58,372 nt of DNA from contig CALLAU010000010.1 in NCBI GenBank assembly GCA_938002015.1, forward strand, positions 1 to 58,372, given 5' to 3'. The DNA is from an uncultured Bdellovibrionales bacterium. Lineage in GTDB: Bacteria; Bdellovibrionota; Bdellovibrionia; Bdellovibrionales; UBA1609. Below the pieces are notes generated by a model. That model was not told the DNA's origin and made no database searches. It saw nothing but the letters and a program-made list of their open reading frames with translations. Positions 1 through 8,566 of this stretch are shown here, one piece after another. Position numbers and translations under genes: made by a program. Positions within the stretch are counted from its first letter, which is position 1; the number at the start of each line of letters is the position of its first letter.

Positions 1-1
1 C

Positions 2-571
2 TTTTGCTCTGAGTCCTCTTCCACTAATTTAAAGATAGCTACTTTTGCAGGAGGTTGTTTCTGGTGCATGGAACCGCCTTTTGAAAAACTAAATGGAGTT
101 GAGTCAGTTGTTTCTGGCTTTTCTGGTGGAATAAAAATTAACCCAAAGTATAAAGATGTCGCTCAAGGAAGAACAAAACACTTAGAAGTTGTTCAAGTAA
201 CTTTTAATCCCTCCATCATAACGTACAAAAAACTTTTAAAAGTTTTTTGGATGAACATAGATCCCACTGATATAAATGGTCAATTCGTTGATAGAGGAAG
301 TCAGTACTCAACAGCAATATTTTTCCATGATCAGAAACAAAAACAAGCTGCAATTAATTCTGTCAAAACTCTCACCAAATTAAGTATTTTTCCTAAGCCT
401 ATTGTAACTAAAATAAGGGAATTTAAAAGTTTTTATCCTGCTGAAGAATATCATCAAGATTTTTATAAGAAATCAATTATCACTAAAACAAAGTATAAGT
501 ACTATAGAAATGCCTCAGGTAGAGATAAATTTATAAACAAATATAAAAAAAGAATAAGTAAGGGGCTGTAA
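2..571 (+). CDS. msrA: Peptide-methionine (S)-S-oxide reductase MsrA, 5'-truncated by window edge
   Basis: MsrA reduces the S-epimer of methionine sulfoxide in proteins. The reading frame is open back to base 2, so the start codon lies outside the window. The family motif GGCFWCMEPPF is present, with the catalytic Cys codon at 56-58 and a second Cys at 65-67. The usual C-terminal signature (EYHQDFY, then YKYYRNASGRD) follows. In most MsrA proteins the GGCFWC motif lies within a few residues of the start. Here at least 17 residues precede it, including a Cys and a Ser-rich stretch, so an exported form with a signal peptide is possible. The residue before that Cys is Phe, which does not fit a lipobox. 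The gene ends 3 bases before the stop of a convergent gene. The function is well supported; the location is inferred. Confidence 0.93.
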   Translation, partial: FCSESSSTNLKIATFAGGCFWCMEPPFEKLNGVESVVSGFSGGIKINPKYKDVAQGRTKHLEVVQVTFNPSIITYKKLLKVFWMNIDPTDINGQFVDRGSQYSTAIFFHDQKQKQAAINSVKTLTKLSIFPKPIVTKIREFKSFYPAEEYHQDFYKKSIITKTKYKYYRNASGRDKFINKYKKRISKGL

Positions 572-574
572 ATA

Positions 575-2410
575 CTAATCTATCTTTTTATTTATTATTT
601 TAAAAGCACCTGAATAAATTGAACGATGATTCAATTTAACTTTTTTAAGCTTTTCTTTTGGAGTAAACCCTGAAACCCTTATAGTAAGATTAACAACTTC
701 TCTATCCTTTAAATAACTTAAATCATCAACAATTTCAAAGGCCACTGATTCATCAGGCTCAACAGTGTAATTATCTTTAAGAAGTTTTAAGTTAAATGTT
801 CCTTTTAAATCATATCCAGCACTGACTTTAATAGACTCTAAGAAATCTTTTCTTAGTATTTTTGCAGAACTACTAAAGTTAGTTAATCTTAACTCACCAA
901 CCTTTGCTTCATTTTTTGAAAGATCTAAATGGGCTTCTTTTGCTATAATTAAATATTCAATACCCGCTTCTAAAGAACTATTACTATTACTTTTCTTCTC
1001 CTTATCCTTATCATTATCAAGCTCTTCGAGGTTTTCTGGGTTGCTTAAAAACTTTTCCTTATCTTTAGGGTAAACATCAGATATATAGTGTCCAAAACTA
1101 AACAAATACTCACCGTCTGTTGCCCATTTTTTATGAACAACTGTTTTTTCTACATCCAAGAGCTCCAGTTTTTTAATTTGCTGGTTCGTAGAGTATACAA
1201 ATTTATCATCAAACAAATACTCTTCCTTTTCTCTAACCTTTCCTGAAAACTCAACTATCTGACCAATTCTTTCATCGTAATAATATACCCCATCAGTAAG
1301 CGTTATTATTTTTGTAGATGTATCTATTTCTTTATAATGACCATTGCTAGAGATTTTTTGCAGTAGAGGTCCGTTTTCAATATATGGATTAGTATTTGCA
1401 AAGTATAAGCCTTTTTTACTAAATATTAAGTAAAGCTCTTTAAATAAATGGATGTGATCTAAAGGTGTTACATCCGTAATATCACCAATAAGTTCACTTT
1501 CTGATAAGTAGATCTCTTCTTTGTACTTTTCTTCAATAAGTTTTTTTAGTTTAAAATCATTATTTTTTTTCTCCGCATCTTTTTTTTGTCTTAATAAAAT
1601 ATAGAAAAAATCACTGTTAAAAAAAGACTTCTCATTTACTGCCAATATTTTTTCAGAATTTACCTCTAGGTTTATATTTTTATAAAAAACATTTTCACTA
1701 TTTTTAAAGAAATGGGTTATAGCTTTATCTTTTGTATATAAATTTTGGATCTTACTTTCACTAGGGAATTTAAATGCTTTTAAAGTACCTCTATCTCCAT
1801 CAGGATCATTTCCAATATAATAATATTTGCCACTAGAATAAACTAATAAATAAGACAGTACTTTAAAATCTTTCTCTGCCTTTAATTCAGAAATTACAAT
1901 ATTTTCTCTAAAAACCTTTTCATTTTCAAGAGTATACTTATCACTAAGTACCTTAAAATTTTCATTACTAGAAACTACTTTCCCATCGTAAATAGTACGT
2001 TTTCCAACCTTAATATACTCTCTTTCTAAGACTTCAATGACTTCATTTTCTGTATAGCTAACAATCGATATACCTTTATAAAAGATTGCTTCCTTATCTT
2101 TTGCGTAGCTCTTTGATAAAACTTTAAAACTATCAACATCAACCTTTTCAAGTTGATGATTTGAGACATAAGGCACTGGAAAAATACCTAAAGGGAAAAC
2201 TTTATTTTCTCTATAAAAAAGTTCTTTTCCTCTCTTGGTATAATGCCAAGATTTTTCTTTATCCACAGGAGTTTTTGATGGTCCAAAAAAAGACCACGAA
2301 CTTTTCTTCTTTTTTACCTGACTCTTAGAAGGGCTCAAATTAAAAAATAGAATAAGAACAAAAAAAGTAAAGAAAGATACTATAACAAAAAAAACTAATA
2401 ATTTATTCAT
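575..2410 (-). CDS. Membrane-anchored DKNYY-repeat protein
   Basis: This is a 611-residue protein with one hydrophobic segment at about residues 4-26 and a large, probably periplasmic, part. That part is built from repeated short units of the type FKVLSKSYAKDKEAIFYKG and FKVLSDKYTLENEKVF. The pattern matches the DKNYY family, a beta-rich repeat of unknown function found in Gram-negative envelope proteins. A charged, low-complexity linker rich in Asp, Lys and Ser separates the repeats from a C-terminal domain of about 110 residues. That domain looks like a beta sandwich and has no recognised signature. The gene is convergent with msrA, which leaves no room for a separate terminator. No enzyme motif was seen. 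The family call is reasonable and the role is unknown. Confidence 0.75.
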   Translation of the reverse strand: MNKLLVFFVIVSFFTFFVLILFFNLSPSKSQVKKKKSSWSFFGPSKTPVDKEKSWHYTKRGKELFYRENKVFPLGIFPVPYVSNHQLEKVDVDSFKVLSKSYAKDKEAIFYKGISIVSYTENEVIEVLEREYIKVGKRTIYDGKVVSSNENFKVLSDKYTLENEKVFRENIVISELKAEKDFKVLSYLLVYSSGKYYYIGNDPDGDRGTLKAFKFPSESKIQNLYTKDKAITHFFKNSENVFYKNINLEVNSEKILAVNEKSFFNSDFFYILLRQKKDAEKKNNDFKLKKLIEEKYKEEIYLSESELIGDITDVTPLDHIHLFKELYLIFSKKGLYFANTNPYIENGPLLQKISSNGHYKEIDTSTKIITLTDGVYYYDERIGQIVEFSGKVREKEEYLFDDKFVYSTNQQIKKLELLDVEKTVVHKKWATDGEYLFSFGHYISDVYPKDKEKFLSNPENLEELDNDKDKEKKSNSNSSLEAGIEYLIIAKEAHLDLSKNEAKVGELRLTNFSSSAKILRKDFLESIKVSAGYDLKGTFNLKLLKDNYTVEPDESVAFEIVDDLSYLKDREVVNLTIRVSGFTPKEKLKKVKLNHRSIYSGAFKIINKKID

Positions 2411-2629
2411 ATATAAAGAATATATCGCCTTAAATTTTTATTAAAGCTTTAGGTCCAGTCCAGAGCTGCACCCATTATTTAGGCCTTAAGCTGCGTAAAA
2501 TACCGAAAATAAGAACTTTTTACAGGTTTTAGCAAAAAACCACTGCATCACTATTTTGTGCTCAAAAAACAGACCTAAAACTGGTACATATACTCAAGCA
2601 CAAATACTTTAAAACAAGGTTTAAATTAA

Positions 2630-3775
2630 ATGAAATATCTATCTCTTTTACTTTATTTTGCATTCATTCCCGCTCATTCAACCACTAATGAGCTTTGCTC
2701 AACAACTCTTAGCAAAACAAAGAATCATGAAGTTTATGGACATGAGATTCCCCTACATTTTCTAGAGCGTATTCCTGAAAATGAAGAAGGAGCCATTAAA
2801 GAAGCTATTGAAATTTTTACTGAATTTTACAGCAAGACTTACCTAGATAAAGGTCAAAAACCAGAAAGAGGAGTTCATCCAAAAACCCACGGATCAGTTA
2901 TTGGAACCTTAGTAGTCTCTAAAGATATAGCCAAACATGATCAGGTTGGTATTTTTAAAAACCCTGGAAGAGAATACGAAGCAAGAATTCGCTTCTCTAA
3001 TGCCGATCCACTATCTGGAGCAGATGACAGTATACCGGATAGTCGAGGCTTTGGACTAAAGGTAATGGGAGTTGAGGGAACACCACTTATACCAGGGTTG
3101 CCTGGCTTAGAAGAAGGTATGAGTCAGGAGTTCACATTTAATAGCTCAGATCGCTTCTTTGCTGATAGTGCGAGAACTTATGCAGATTTTATGAGAATTG
3201 GATTTCTTGAAACATCGACTTTTAAAGAAGCTGCAAAACAACACACCCTTAGTGTTTTAAAAAGTTTTAGACCACTTCTTGGCACAAGAATACTTAGAGC
3301 TTTTAAAGAGATTCAAAACGTAGAAGCTACCACTCCCCTAGGTATCAATTACTTCAGCATTTCAGCATTTCAACATGGAGAAGGTTCAGCAGCACCTATT
3401 GTAAAGCATATTATTCAACCTTGTGAAGGGACTTGGACTGATTTAAATACTACTGGTCCAAACTTTTTACGAGCGAATTTAGCTAACCACCTTTCTACTC
3501 AAGGCGCTTGCTTTAAGTTCATGATACAAGATTATGTTGGAGGCTTTTCTGTAGAAGACCTTACAAAAAGGTGGGATGAAGCTGACTCACCTTATAGAGA
3601 AGTTGCTAGAATCTATATTCCTCCACAAGAACTTCTTCCTGATAGCATTGGAAACAGATGGGTTATTCACCCTTGGAATACGCTTGAAGAGCACAAACCT
3701 GTTGGAGGGATTAATAGACTTCGCCTTGCAGCTTATCTACATAGTATTGAAATGCGGCGCTCTTTAAAGAGATAA
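2630..3775 (+). CDS. Exported catalase-family (SrpA-like) haem protein
   Basis: The protein has 381 residues with a signal peptide at about 1-17 (cleavage after AHS). It resembles the small catalase-related proteins of the SrpA type. The distal-side segment HPKTHGSVIGTLVVS is near residues 83-97. The RIRFSNA and DSRGFGLKVMGVEG segments follow. The C-terminal block WVIHPWNTLEEHKPVGGINRLRLAAY carries the likely proximal Tyr. Members of this family are haem proteins with peroxidase-like activity, and true catalase activity is not assured. The mature N-terminus contains a Cys-Ser-Thr-Thr-Leu-Ser motif (Cys23) shared with four other exported proteins in the window. The gene is monocistronic with a free upstream region of about 220 bases. 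Periplasmic peroxide defence is inferred. Confidence 0.85.
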   Translation: MKYLSLLLYFAFIPAHSTTNELCSTTLSKTKNHEVYGHEIPLHFLERIPENEEGAIKEAIEIFTEFYSKTYLDKGQKPERGVHPKTHGSVIGTLVVSKDIAKHDQVGIFKNPGREYEARIRFSNADPLSGADDSIPDSRGFGLKVMGVEGTPLIPGLPGLEEGMSQEFTFNSSDRFFADSARTYADFMRIGFLETSTFKEAAKQHTLSVLKSFRPLLGTRILRAFKEIQNVEATTPLGINYFSISAFQHGEGSAAPIVKHIIQPCEGTWTDLNTTGPNFLRANLANHLSTQGACFKFMIQDYVGGFSVEDLTKRWDEADSPYREVARIYIPPQELLPDSIGNRWVIHPWNTLEEHKPVGGINRLRLAAYLHSIEMRRSLKR

Positions 3776-3974
3776 GTTTTTAGTTTTAATAACTTTTTTT
3801 AAAACTTTCTAAGTTTAAGAGTAAACAAATTAAAATAAAATTTTTTTCTATTATTTTAAATAAAGAAATACTCTTATTGATTTTACTAATAATGAAATCG
3901 CTCTAAGTGCTTGTTATTTCAAGCATGCGTAGTGTGGCATGATCCTGATCCACTTGGTTCAAATTTTTAACAAA

Positions 3975-4061
3975 TGGTGCCCCGGGCCAGACTTGAACTG
4001 GCATGGTATTGCTACCGCAGGATTTTAAGTCCTGTGCGTCTACCAATTTCGCCACCGGGGC
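3975..4061 (-). tRNA. tRNA-Leu(UAA)
   Basis: The minus strand folds into an 87-base class II tRNA. The acceptor stem pairs GCCCCGG with CCGGGGC, followed by discriminator A and an encoded CCA. The D-loop region reads TGGTAGACGC, the anticodon loop is CTTAAAA with anticodon TAA (bases 4025-4027), and the T-loop is GTTCAAGTC. The long variable arm typical of leucine tRNA is present between the anticodon and T arms. It reads UUA codons. The likely promoter is upstream, in 4062-4161. Confidence 0.97.
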
Positions 4062-4161
4062 ACTAGAATTTTTGAAGTTGTGATCTTGCCACTATATATT
4101 CGATCTGAAACTAAGTTTTTTGATCTTAACGCGGCTTGCAAAAAAATAAGGACTGGTTCAA

Positions 4162-5184
4162 ATGAGCAAAGAAAAGTGGAAAGCCTGGTTTATAACAACT
4201 CTCGTATTATTTACATTAGTAAGAATTTTTGAAAGCTTTAAAGGTAGAGAAGTTGAACCTGTAAATGACAAAAAAGTAGAGTCTCAAAACCTACCCACTG
4301 ATGAAAACAATTCACTTAAAGATACTAATGTACAAGAAATCAATTTAAAACAAGGTAAAATTTCGACCAAAAAAAGAGCACTTTCTATAAGCAAATCTAA
4401 CTTAAAACAACTGCCTCAAGAAAGCACTTTGATTAAGGATAAAGCTCAACTCTTTTCTAACCAAAGCTTAAAAGTCTACTTTAAAGTTGAAAACGGCCTA
4501 GCTCTTGTTGCTAGTGATATGCTCATAGGTCAAATTAAAGAAGAACCTGGTTCAAAAGACTTTAAGCACAGAGTTTTTGAAAAAGAACTTGAAAAGACAA
4601 TGCTTTGGCCAAGTGCAACTATTCCCTACGGGTTTACTGAGAACATCTCCTCATCTATGAAAAAAGAGATTGAAACAGCTGTTAAGTACTTAAATGATAA
4701 AACCTCTTTAAACTTAGTACCTATTGAGCCTGCTTTAGATGAAGACGCCATTGTTTTTGATAAAAAAGATGGCGCTCCCTGCTCTTCTTATGTTGGAAGA
4801 ATTGGCGGGCTTCAGCCTATCTTTGTTAATGAAGCAAAATGCAAGCAACAAGAAATCCTACATGAAATCCTTCACGCCATTGGCTTTGTCCATGAACAGC
4901 AACGAGCAAGTAGAAACCAAAAATTAGAAATTTTATGGGAGAACATTAAAGAAGAGATGGAGCATAACTTTGCCATTTTACCTGATTCACTTATCCACCC
5001 TTATTCAGGAAGTGTGTTTGAAATTGATTTTGAATCTGTGATGATGTACCCAGATGATGCTTTTACAAAGTCCAGCGGCCTTAAATCAATGAAATCTTTA
5101 AACAATGATGAAAAAATCAATCCTTCAAAAGATGGGCTAAGTAAAAGAGATATTGAGCGCATCAATTATTTATACGGGAGCTAA
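4162..5184 (+). CDS. Astacin-type zinc metalloprotease (peptidase M12A), membrane-anchored or exported
   Basis: The 340-residue protein has an N-terminal hydrophobic segment (about residues 9-22), which is either a signal peptide or an anchor. A Lys-rich propeptide-like region of about 120 residues follows, then an astacin catalytic domain. The metzincin signature HEILHAIGFVHE spans residues 234-245, with zinc ligands His234, His238 and His244 and catalytic Glu235. The Met-turn SVMMYP is at 292-297, with the Tyr typical of astacins. Cys207 and Cys227 could form a disulfide, as expected for an exported enzyme. The family cleaves proteins outside the cytoplasm and is often made as a zymogen. 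The gene is convergent with hisS, with only 4 bases between the stops. The substrate is unknown. Confidence 0.9.
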   Translation: MSKEKWKAWFITTLVLFTLVRIFESFKGREVEPVNDKKVESQNLPTDENNSLKDTNVQEINLKQGKISTKKRALSISKSNLKQLPQESTLIKDKAQLFSNQSLKVYFKVENGLALVASDMLIGQIKEEPGSKDFKHRVFEKELEKTMLWPSATIPYGFTENISSSMKKEIETAVKYLNDKTSLNLVPIEPALDEDAIVFDKKDGAPCSSYVGRIGGLQPIFVNEAKCKQQEILHEILHAIGFVHEQQRASRNQKLEILWENIKEEMEHNFAILPDSLIHPYSGSVFEIDFESVMMYPDDAFTKSSGLKSMKSLNNDEKINPSKDGLSKRDIERINYLYGS

Positions 5185-5188
5185 AGCT

Positions 5189-6442
5189 TTATATAAACTT
5201 TTTTATAAATTCTTCTGGCTTTACCTCTTCTTGCTCACCATTTTTAAGGTTTTTAACAGTCCAAGTTCCTTTTGACTTCTCATCTTCTCCAAAAATCACA
5301 GCATGACTACAGTTTTGTTTTTGAATTTTCTGCATTCTTTTTGAGAAATTACCACCTATAGGAATAAAAACTGGAATTTTCATAGATCTTAGCTTGTTAC
5401 TAAGACTTATTTCATCTTCTTCATTAGGCTGTTGAAGCAATACTCCTACTTTTAACGTCTCAGTAACACTGAAGCTTGAAAGAAGCATGAGCCTTTCTAA
5501 ACCAGCTGCCCAGCCAAGAGAAGGTGTCGAAGCTCCTCCCATTTCTTCAATAAGGTTATCATATCTACCACCAGCTAGAACCGTGTTCTGTGCTCCTAGA
5601 TCACTTTCAGCTTTGATTTCAAAGACAAGGTCATTGTAATAATCAAGTCCTCTTACAAGGCTTGTATCAAGCTCAACATCAACATCAAAGTTTTTAAGCT
5701 TAGCAATAAGCTCATCGATTTCTGCTCTTTTTTCATCGCTTATAAAATCTCTTATAACAGGAGCGTCAATTAAAAGTTTTTTATCTTCATCTGACTTTGA
5801 ATCAAGAATCCTTAAAGGGTTTTTAATCAAACGCTCTTTACTTTCTTCTGATAAATTCACTAAGTGAGGCTTTAAGTATTTAACAAGCTCATCTCTAAAA
5901 GCATTCCTCTCCTCGATACTTCCAATTGCGTTTACATAAAGCTTTAAGTTTGATTTAATCTCTAAGCTTAAAAGCCATTGCCAGGCCATTTTTAAAACTT
6001 CAAAGTGTGAGAGAAGAGATTTTGAAGCTCCAAGATACTCCACACCTATTTGATGAAACTGTCTTTGTCTTCCTTTTTGAGGTCTTTCATATCTAAACAT
6101 AGGCCCAGAGTAGAAAACTTTTAAAGGAAGCTCTCTTTGAAGTTTATTACTTATAAACATTCTCACTAAAGGCGCTGTTCCTTCAGGCCTTAATGTGTAA
6201 GACTCCCCGTTTCTATCTTCAAAGCTATACATTTCTTTTGTAACAATATCGCTGGTATCACCAAGTGTTCTTGTAAAGACCTGAGAGTTTTCAAATATAG
6301 GAGTTTGATAAGGCCTAAAGCCATAAAGTGAGGTAACCTCCCTAGCTTTAGATAGGATCCATTCCGCTTTTTCTGCTTGCTCAGGAAGCCAGTCAGGGCA
6401 GCCTCTAGGTGCTTTTAAAATTTTTGCTTCTTTATTTGACAA
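5189..6442 (-). CDS. hisS: Histidine--tRNA ligase
   Basis: This enzyme charges tRNA-His with histidine in the cytoplasm. The 417-residue length is normal. Class II motif 2 is visible as FYSGPMFRYERPQKGRQRQF. The histidine-binding segment is LVRGLDYYNDLVFE, and motif 3 is present as GWAAGLERLML. The segment near residues 40-70 (YQTPIFENSQVF, then EMYSFEDRNGESYTLRPEGTAPLVR) is typical of bacterial HisRS. A C-terminal anticodon-binding domain covers the last 90 residues or so. A minus-strand promoter candidate lies just upstream, within the shared divergent region before the peroxiredoxin gene. Confidence 0.98.
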   Translation of the reverse strand: MSNKEAKILKAPRGCPDWLPEQAEKAEWILSKAREVTSLYGFRPYQTPIFENSQVFTRTLGDTSDIVTKEMYSFEDRNGESYTLRPEGTAPLVRMFISNKLQRELPLKVFYSGPMFRYERPQKGRQRQFHQIGVEYLGASKSLLSHFEVLKMAWQWLLSLEIKSNLKLYVNAIGSIEERNAFRDELVKYLKPHLVNLSEESKERLIKNPLRILDSKSDEDKKLLIDAPVIRDFISDEKRAEIDELIAKLKNFDVDVELDTSLVRGLDYYNDLVFEIKAESDLGAQNTVLAGGRYDNLIEEMGGASTPSLGWAAGLERLMLLSSFSVTETLKVGVLLQQPNEEDEISLSNKLRSMKIPVFIPIGGNFSKRMQKIQKQNCSHAVIFGEDEKSKGTWTVKNLKNGEQEEVKPEEFIKKFI

Positions 6443-6478
6443 AACAGCCTCTACATTCGCTCAAAGTTTTACATACTT

Positions 6479-6522
6479 AGTCTATGCTAAACCGGTCTGA
6501 CTTGACAAGAAAGCCACAAAAT
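6479..6522. promoter_or_regulatory. Overlapping divergent promoter candidates, hisS and peroxiredoxin
   Basis: On the minus strand, TTGTCA (complement of 6503-6508) and TAGACT (complement of 6479-6484) are 18 bases apart and would drive hisS. On the plus strand, TTGACA at 6502-6507 is followed after 16 bases by GATGAT, which would drive the peroxiredoxin gene. The two -35 elements overlap on opposite strands, so RNA polymerase could not use both at once. These are consensus matches read by eye; the -10 elements are imperfect. Confidence 0.35.
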
Positions 6523-6559
6523 AGATGATCAAATTACAAAAAACCACAGGAGATTTAAA

Positions 6560-7300
6560 GTGCTTAAGAAAAAGGCTAAGAAGAAAACCACCACAAAAAA
6601 GAAAGCTTCTAAAAAGAAAACCACAGTGAAAAAAGCTAGAGCAAAAACAGCAAAGAAAAAAACTTCAACTAAGAAAAAAACTACTAAAAAAGCTAGTCTT
6701 AAAAAAAGCACGACTTTAAATAAGAAGAAAAAAGTTACTAAAAAATCTATAAGTAAAAAAGCAACTACAGCTAAAAAGACACCTTCAAAAACTAAGGCCT
6801 CTTATTCTGGAGAGGTTAAAACTTCTGTTGCTAAAGGCAAAGTAGAAACCGGAAAGAAAGTACCTGATTTTAGTCTTTCCTCAACTGCAAAAAAATCTTT
6901 TAAACTCTCAGACTTTAAAGGCAGCAATATAATTCTTTTCTTTTATCCAAAAGACAGCACACCAGGCTGTACTATTGAAGGACATGATTTTACTAAACTT
7001 CACAAAAAATTTAAGCAAACAGGCACAGAAGTTTTTGGAGTTTCAAAAGATAGTCTAAAATCTCACTTTAAATTTATTGAAAAACAAAAATACTCTGTTG
7101 ATTTACTCTCTGATGAAACTGAAGCCGTATGCAATCTCTTTAACGTTATGAAGGAGAAAAATATGTATGGAAGAAAATACTTTGGTATTGAAAGAAGTAC
7201 TTTTCTTATCTCTAAAGATGGAAAACTTTTAAAAGAATGGAGAAAAGTTAAAGTTCCAGGGCATGCTCAAGAAGTTTTAAATGAAGTTAAAGGCCTTTAA
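6560..7300 (+). CDS. Thioredoxin-fold peroxiredoxin (Bcp/PrxQ type) with Lys-rich histone-like N-terminal tail
   Basis: Peroxiredoxins reduce hydroperoxides through a peroxidatic Cys. Residues 1 to about 80 are almost only Lys, Thr, Ala and Ser, like the tails of histone H1-like bacterial proteins. A Bcp-type domain starts at VPDFSLSSTAKKSFKLSDF (residue 101 onward). The peroxidatic site FYPKDSTPGCT has Cys137. The resolving Cys usually found five residues later is absent: IEGHD replaces the common EAC. Cys191 is the only other Cys, so the enzyme is either 1-Cys or uses a distant resolving residue. The start is GTG at 6560, set by AGGAG seven to eight bases before it. kynB follows after 2 bases. 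The tail suggests nucleic acid binding and DNA protection from peroxide; this is inference. Confidence 0.85.
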   Translation: MLKKKAKKKTTTKKKASKKKTTVKKARAKTAKKKTSTKKKTTKKASLKKSTTLNKKKKVTKKSISKKATTAKKTPSKTKASYSGEVKTSVAKGKVETGKKVPDFSLSSTAKKSFKLSDFKGSNIILFFYPKDSTPGCTIEGHDFTKLHKKFKQTGTEVFGVSKDSLKSHFKFIEKQKYSVDLLSDETEAVCNLFNVMKEKNMYGRKYFGIERSTFLISKDGKLLKEWRKVKVPGHAQEVLNEVKGL

Positions 7301-7302
7301 AA

Positions 7303-7950
7303 ATGTTTGATCTAGAGGGAGTTAACTACATTGATATTAGTCCTGAGATAAATGAACAGATTGCAGTTTATCCTGGAGATAAAGAGTTTAGAAGAAACGT
7401 CAGTTATGACATGAGTAACGGAGATCACCTTACTTTATCCTCTATTGAATCCACACTGCACCTGGGTGCTCACACTGATGGACCTAACCATTATGATAAA
7501 TCTGGTGAAGGCATTGATAAAAGATCTTTAGACTATTATATGGGTCCTTGCCAAGTTATTGATGTAAGTAAGATGGTAGGCCCTGGCGGTATGATTGTCA
7601 GTGATGATATCTATAACTTTCAAATTGAAACCTCTAGGATACTTTTTAAAACAGACTCTTTTAATCCACACCAGTGGTCTGATAATTTTGTCTACCTTTC
7701 TCCAAAGCTCATCCAAAACCTTATTGAACAAGGCGTAAAACTTGTTGGAATAGACACTCCTTCAATAGATAAGTCTGATTCTAAAAACTTAGAGGCTCAT
7801 GAGATTGTCTCAAAAAATAATATGGCTATACTAGAAGGCATTGATTTAAGAGATGTTGAGGAAGGGAAATATCAACTCATAGCCCTTCCTCTTAAAATTA
7901 AAGATGGAGATGCTTCGCCAGTAAGGGCGATCTTAATACCTCATGAGTAA
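7303..7950 (+). CDS. kynB: Cyclase / arylformamidase family hydrolase (KynB-like)
   Basis: The 215-residue protein belongs to the metal-dependent cyclase family that includes bacterial kynurenine formamidase. The metal-binding motif HLGAHTDGPNH is at residues 53-63, with His53, His57, Asp59 and His63 as likely ligands. The segments YIDISPEI, GIDTPSIDKSDS and the final GDASPVRAILIP also fit KynB. KynB hydrolyses N-formylkynurenine to kynurenine in tryptophan breakdown. No other kynurenine-pathway gene is nearby, so the substrate could differ. It lies 2 bases after the peroxiredoxin gene and overlaps the next gene by 8 bases, so the three are probably cotranscribed. The family call is firm; the specific reaction is less so. 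Confidence 0.85.
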   Translation: MFDLEGVNYIDISPEINEQIAVYPGDKEFRRNVSYDMSNGDHLTLSSIESTLHLGAHTDGPNHYDKSGEGIDKRSLDYYMGPCQVIDVSKMVGPGGMIVSDDIYNFQIETSRILFKTDSFNPHQWSDNFVYLSPKLIQNLIEQGVKLVGIDTPSIDKSDSKNLEAHEIVSKNNMAILEGIDLRDVEEGKYQLIALPLKIKDGDASPVRAILIPHE

Positions 7951-8566
7951 AGAAAACGATGAGCATATTTTATATAGTAATTTTACTTTTCTCTATGAGT
8001 TAGTTTTTAAACCGTTCTTCTTTCCAGCCATTAAAAAAACTATGGATCTTATTAAAGAAGAACAGCCTCAAAAGATTCTAGAAGTAGGTATTGGAACAGG
8101 GTACTCTCTTGAGCACTACCCTTCAGGCGTTCATGTAACTGGCGTTGATATTTCAAATAAAATGGTTGAGGTATCAAAGAAAAAAACTCTTGATATAGTT
8201 GACAAAGATTTTGAAATTTTACAAACCGATGGAGAAAACCTCCCTTTTAATGAAAACTCTTTTGATCTTGTCGTGTCTTTTTCTGTAATCACTGTTGTAA
8301 ACTCTCCTCAAGACTTCCTAAACCAAATCAGAAAAGTTTTAAAACCAAATCAAAAAGCAGTTTTAATCATGCACTCTAGGTCAAGTGGGTTTTTAGGTTT
8401 AATTGATCGCTTCTGGGAACTTCCTTGTAAGTTTTTATTTGGATTTACATTACTTAGGCATATAGAAGATTTAAATTTAGATGGCTGGCAAGTTCTAAAT
8501 CATAAAGTAGCTAGCACTATTTTAGGCTATCCATATAACCATCAAATAGTGCTTAAAAAAGTTTAA
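7943..8566 (+). CDS. Class I SAM-dependent methyltransferase
   Basis: The 207-residue protein has a Rossmann-type methyltransferase fold. Motif I is ILEVGIGTGYSLEHYP near residues 44-59, followed by VTGVDISNKMVEVSKKK. The acidic post-motif segment is LPFNENSFDLVVSFSVITVV. The sequence around motif I resembles the phosphatidylethanolamine N-methyltransferase (PmtA) group, so a lipid substrate is possible but not proven. It overlaps kynB by 8 bases and is the last gene of the plus-strand run. Its stop overlaps the convergent downstream gene through a shared TTAA. Confidence 0.8.
   Translation: MSKENDEHILYSNFTFLYELVFKPFFFPAIKKTMDLIKEEQPQKILEVGIGTGYSLEHYPSGVHVTGVDISNKMVEVSKKKTLDIVDKDFEILQTDGENLPFNENSFDLVVSFSVITVVNSPQDFLNQIRKVLKPNQKAVLIMHSRSSGFLGLIDRFWELPCKFLFGFTLLRHIEDLNLDGWQVLNHKVASTILGYPYNHQIVLKKV

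Noticed and set aside
3975..4061. tRNA-Leu as an integration site for a mobile element
   Set aside because: No integrase, phage gene or duplicated tRNA 3' end was seen on either side.
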